Source of the DNA: Xenococcus sp039190385
GTDB taxonomy: Bacteria > Cyanobacteriota > Cyanobacteriia > Cyanobacteriales > Xenococcaceae
Assembly (NCBI GenBank): GCA_039190385.1
Contig: JBCCYD010000135.1
Location: forward strand, 1 to 13,654
Length of the DNA stretch: 13,654 bases
Direction: 5' to 3'
In this document: in pieces, positions 11,845 through 13,654 of the stretch
Layout: each line of letters begins with the position of its first letter
Numbering within the stretch: the stretch's first letter is position 1
The notes under the pieces: model-generated
Told to the model about the DNA's origin: nothing
Databases searched by the model: none
The model's input: only the letters and a program-made list of their open reading frames with translations
Position numbers and translations under genes: made by a program

Positions 11845-13654
11845 TTAATAAGTACTAGACAAGGTAGGTTGGGGAATCGGAAACCGCTTGTTGCTAAAGA
11901 GTAACTCTTCAAATTCTTGCTTGGGCAAAGGACGACTAAATAGATAGCCTTGTACCTCATCACATTTATGTTCTACGAGAAAAGCTAGCTCAGTTTCTGT
12001 TTCTACTCCTTCAGCAACGACCTTTAAATTCAGTTGATGGGCCATATCAATAATTGTTTTGGTAATAATTGAATTAGTAGAATTTTGGTCAATATTGCGA
12101 ATAAAGCAGCGATCAATTTTGAGAACATTAAAAGGAAATTGTTGTAAGTAACTTAGGGAAGAATAACCTGTGCCAAAATCATCAAGGGCAATTTGAATAC
12201 CAAGTTTTTTGATTAATTGCAATTTTTGAATATTAAATTTGACATTTTCTACTAGAATTTGCTCAGTTAATTCTAGTTCTAAAAATTGTGAATCTAGACC
12301 TGAATTATTTAAGACTTGAGATAATTTTTGAAAAAGATTTAATTGGTTAAATTGTCGGGCAGATAAATTAATCGCAATTCTAATCGAAGTAAATCCTTTG
12401 TCATGCCATATTTTAGTTTGTCGACAGCCTTCTTTTAAGGCCCATTCACCAATAGCTTCAATTAAATTACTTTGTTCGGCAATAGTGATAAACTTCTCAG
12501 AAGAAACCATGCCTAAAACAGGATGATTCCAACGTAAAAGCGCCTCCATTCCAAAAATTTGGCCAGTTTGAAGATTTATCTTGGGTTGGTAGAAAAGCTC
12601 TAATTGTTTTTTTTCTATTGCAGAATTAAGTTCTTTTTTTAAGGAAAGATCATTGCTGACTGAGGTAGAATCAAAAGCCAATCCATTCGTATAAAATTGC
12701 GGTTTAATTCCTGATTGTTGGCTGACATATTGCATCGCCTTTTTTGCTTTTTCAACTAATCTATCGATCTCTGTTCCATCTAGGGGGTATAAAGAAATAC
12801 CAATATTTGTAGTTAGGAAAACTTCTTGTCCATCAATGACAAAAGCCTTATTGAATAGATCGGCAATTGTTTGAGCAAAATTGCCAACTGTTTGTTTATC
12901 GTTGATATCGACGATTAAGATGGCAAATTCACTTTGATTTAACCAAACAATTGATAATTCGTACTGACAATTATTTTTGTATTCTGTGAGTTTTTCTGAG
13001 ACCTGAGTAATTAAATAATTTACGCGATCGCTGCTTAAAGAGTTGTTGATTTTATAAAATTTATCAAACCCAACATAAACAATTCCCATTTCTGGTCTTG
13101 GTAATTCTGAGAGATTTACCGGAATTGATTCATTTTTTTCGGCACTAAGTTGGGTGTTGGCCTTGGCAAGTAAATGAGCAAATAAATCTTTTAAGGAAAT
13201 TTCCTGGGAAAGACCTGTTAAATTATCTTGATAAACATAGGGCTCTTGAGTCGAAAATTGTTCAATAGCTTCTTGTAAAGAGTTTTGAATCGTTAGCTGC
13301 TCTTGATATTTCTTCAAGGCCATTTTGATCACAGCGTTCAATTCTGCTTTCTTGTAAGGCTTTAGTAAATAGCTATACCCCCCCGAAGAAACAGCTTCCT
13401 CTATAGTTTTGTCATCTGTATAAGCAGTTAGATAAATAATAGGAATATTATGATTTTCTCTTATTTTCGCTGCGGTTTCAATCCCGTTCATGTTGCCCTT
13501 GATGGCAATATCCATCAGGATTAAATCGGGTAATGAAGTTTCCACATATTCGATCGCAGCTCTGCCTGAAGGAACAATTTTTCCAACAGTATAACCACTC
13601 TTTTCTAATTGTCTTGCCAGACCTTTGGCAATTAAGAATTCATCTTCTACAATC
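11845..13654 (-). CDS. Response regulator with degenerate GGDEF and intact EAL domain, c-di-GMP phosphodiesterase (5' partial)
   Basis: The frame stays open to the window edge and encodes receiver sequence (IVEDEFLIAKGLARQLEKSG) before the GTG at 13545, so that GTG is internal and the true start is outside. Counting that GTG as residue 1: the receiver ends near 80, with phospho-acceptor Asp12 (LMDIA), Thr40 (YLTAY), Lys62 (LKPYKK), and the acidic EDE upstream. A GGDEF-like domain (about 105-280) starts DNLTGL but has NQSEF (203-207) where GGDEF should be. The EAL domain (about 300-550) has EALLRW (Glu334), NLS (Asn393), ELTE (Glu425), DDFGTGYSSL (455-464), Lys476, AEGVE (Glu512) and Gln532. 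It should therefore hydrolyse c-di-GMP to pGpG when phosphorylation allows, while the GGDEF half can at most bind nucleotide or regulate. The histidine kinase gene follows after 17 bp. Confidence 0.92.
   Translation of the reverse strand, partial: IVEDEFLIAKGLARQLEKSGYTVGKIVPSGRAAIEYVETSLPDLILMDIAIKGNMNGIETAAKIRENHNIPIIYLTAYTDDKTIEEAVSSGGYSYLLKPYKKAELNAVIKMALKKYQEQLTIQNSLQEAIEQFSTQEPYVYQDNLTGLSQEISLKDLFAHLLAKANTQLSAEKNESIPVNLSELPRPEMGIVYVGFDKFYKINNSLSSDRVNYLITQVSEKLTEYKNNCQYELSIVWLNQSEFAILIVDINDKQTVGNFAQTIADLFNKAFVIDGQEVFLTTNIGISLYPLDGTEIDRLVEKAKKAMQYVSQQSGIKPQFYTNGLAFDSTSVSNDLSLKKELNSAIEKKQLELFYQPKINLQTGQIFGMEALLRWNHPVLGMVSSEKFITIAEQSNLIEAIGEWALKEGCRQTKIWHDKGFTSIRIAINLSARQFNQLNLFQKLSQVLNNSGLDSQFLELELTEQILVENVKFNIQKLQLIKKLGIQIALDDFGTGYSSLSYLQQFPFNVLKIDRCFIRNIDQNSTNSIITKTIIDMAHQLNLKVVAEGVETETELAFLVEHKCDEVQGYLFSRPLPKQEFEELLFSNKRFPIPQPTLSSTY

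Larger units (their letters stand above)
265..13031. repeat. Dispersed HIP1 octamers GCGATCGC
   Basis: Fifteen exact copies of this self-complementary octamer begin at 265, 1681, 2711, 3483, 3680, 4039, 4265, 4641, 4867, 5065, 8699, 9173, 9440, 11063 and 13024. Such over-representation is a cyanobacterial hallmark. The coordinates give the outer limits only; the sites are dispersed, mostly inside genes, and none lies between 5073 and 8698. Confidence 0.9.

Noticed and set aside
13543..13545. GTG as the start of the response regulator
   Set aside because: Upstream in-frame sequence to the window edge encodes the conserved beginning of a receiver domain, including its acidic residues.

Overview
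The window looks like a cyanobacterial chromosome segment. Three things point that way: an AT-rich background with 15 copies of the HIP1 octamer GCGATCGC, homologues of two genes otherwise known from algal plastid genomes (Ycf46 and a Ycf41/Slr1034-type SSB), and several typically cyanobacterial families (an HpsJ-like membrane protein, a secreted GHL10 hydrolase, and a sugar-nucleotide transferase fused to a mutase-like domain). Two genes run off the window, one at each end. I see no rRNA, tRNA, CRISPR array, prophage or insertion sequence. The closest species cannot be named from sequence inspection alone.

Layout. (1) 1-3834, plus strand: the 3' part of a nucleotidyltransferase/hexapeptide/phosphohexomutase-like fusion protein, an SSB-like protein, and an alpha/beta hydrolase 3 bp behind it. 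Two tandem heptamer arrays (2432-2476 and 3831-3869) start inside the last codons of the first and third of these genes and supply their stop codons. (2) 3877-5393, minus strand: a two-gene unit of a DUF4126 membrane protein followed by a membrane-anchored alpha/beta hydrolase. (3) 5394-5690: a 297-bp divergent intergenic region with two palindromes, a good -10 box and a strong ribosome binding site. (4) 5691-7772, plus: a secreted GHL10-family glycoside hydrolase. It converges on a minus-strand HpsJ-like membrane protein (7787-8488). (5) 8609-10105, plus: the AAA+ ATPase Ycf46. Its 3' end overlaps by 6 bp the end of a minus-strand signalling operon (10100-13654) that encodes a receiver-GGDEF-EAL response regulator (5' end outside the window) and then a HisKA_2-type membrane histidine kinase.

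How they may work together (inference). The sugar-nucleotide enzyme, the secreted GHL10 hydrolase and the HpsJ-like protein all suggest cell-surface polysaccharide, but they are in separate transcription units. The kinase/regulator pair reads as a two-component route to c-di-GMP breakdown: the GGDEF motif is degenerate, while every recognisable EAL catalytic residue is present.

Most notable: a mutase-like domain that has lost all four signature motifs of active phosphohexomutases; a HAMP domain with an extra acidic stretch of about 30 residues; the two gene-terminal heptamer arrays sharing a GTNATNA consensus; and a 12-bp perfect palindrome upstream of the GHL10 gene. I found no clear candidate for an entirely new multi-gene system.
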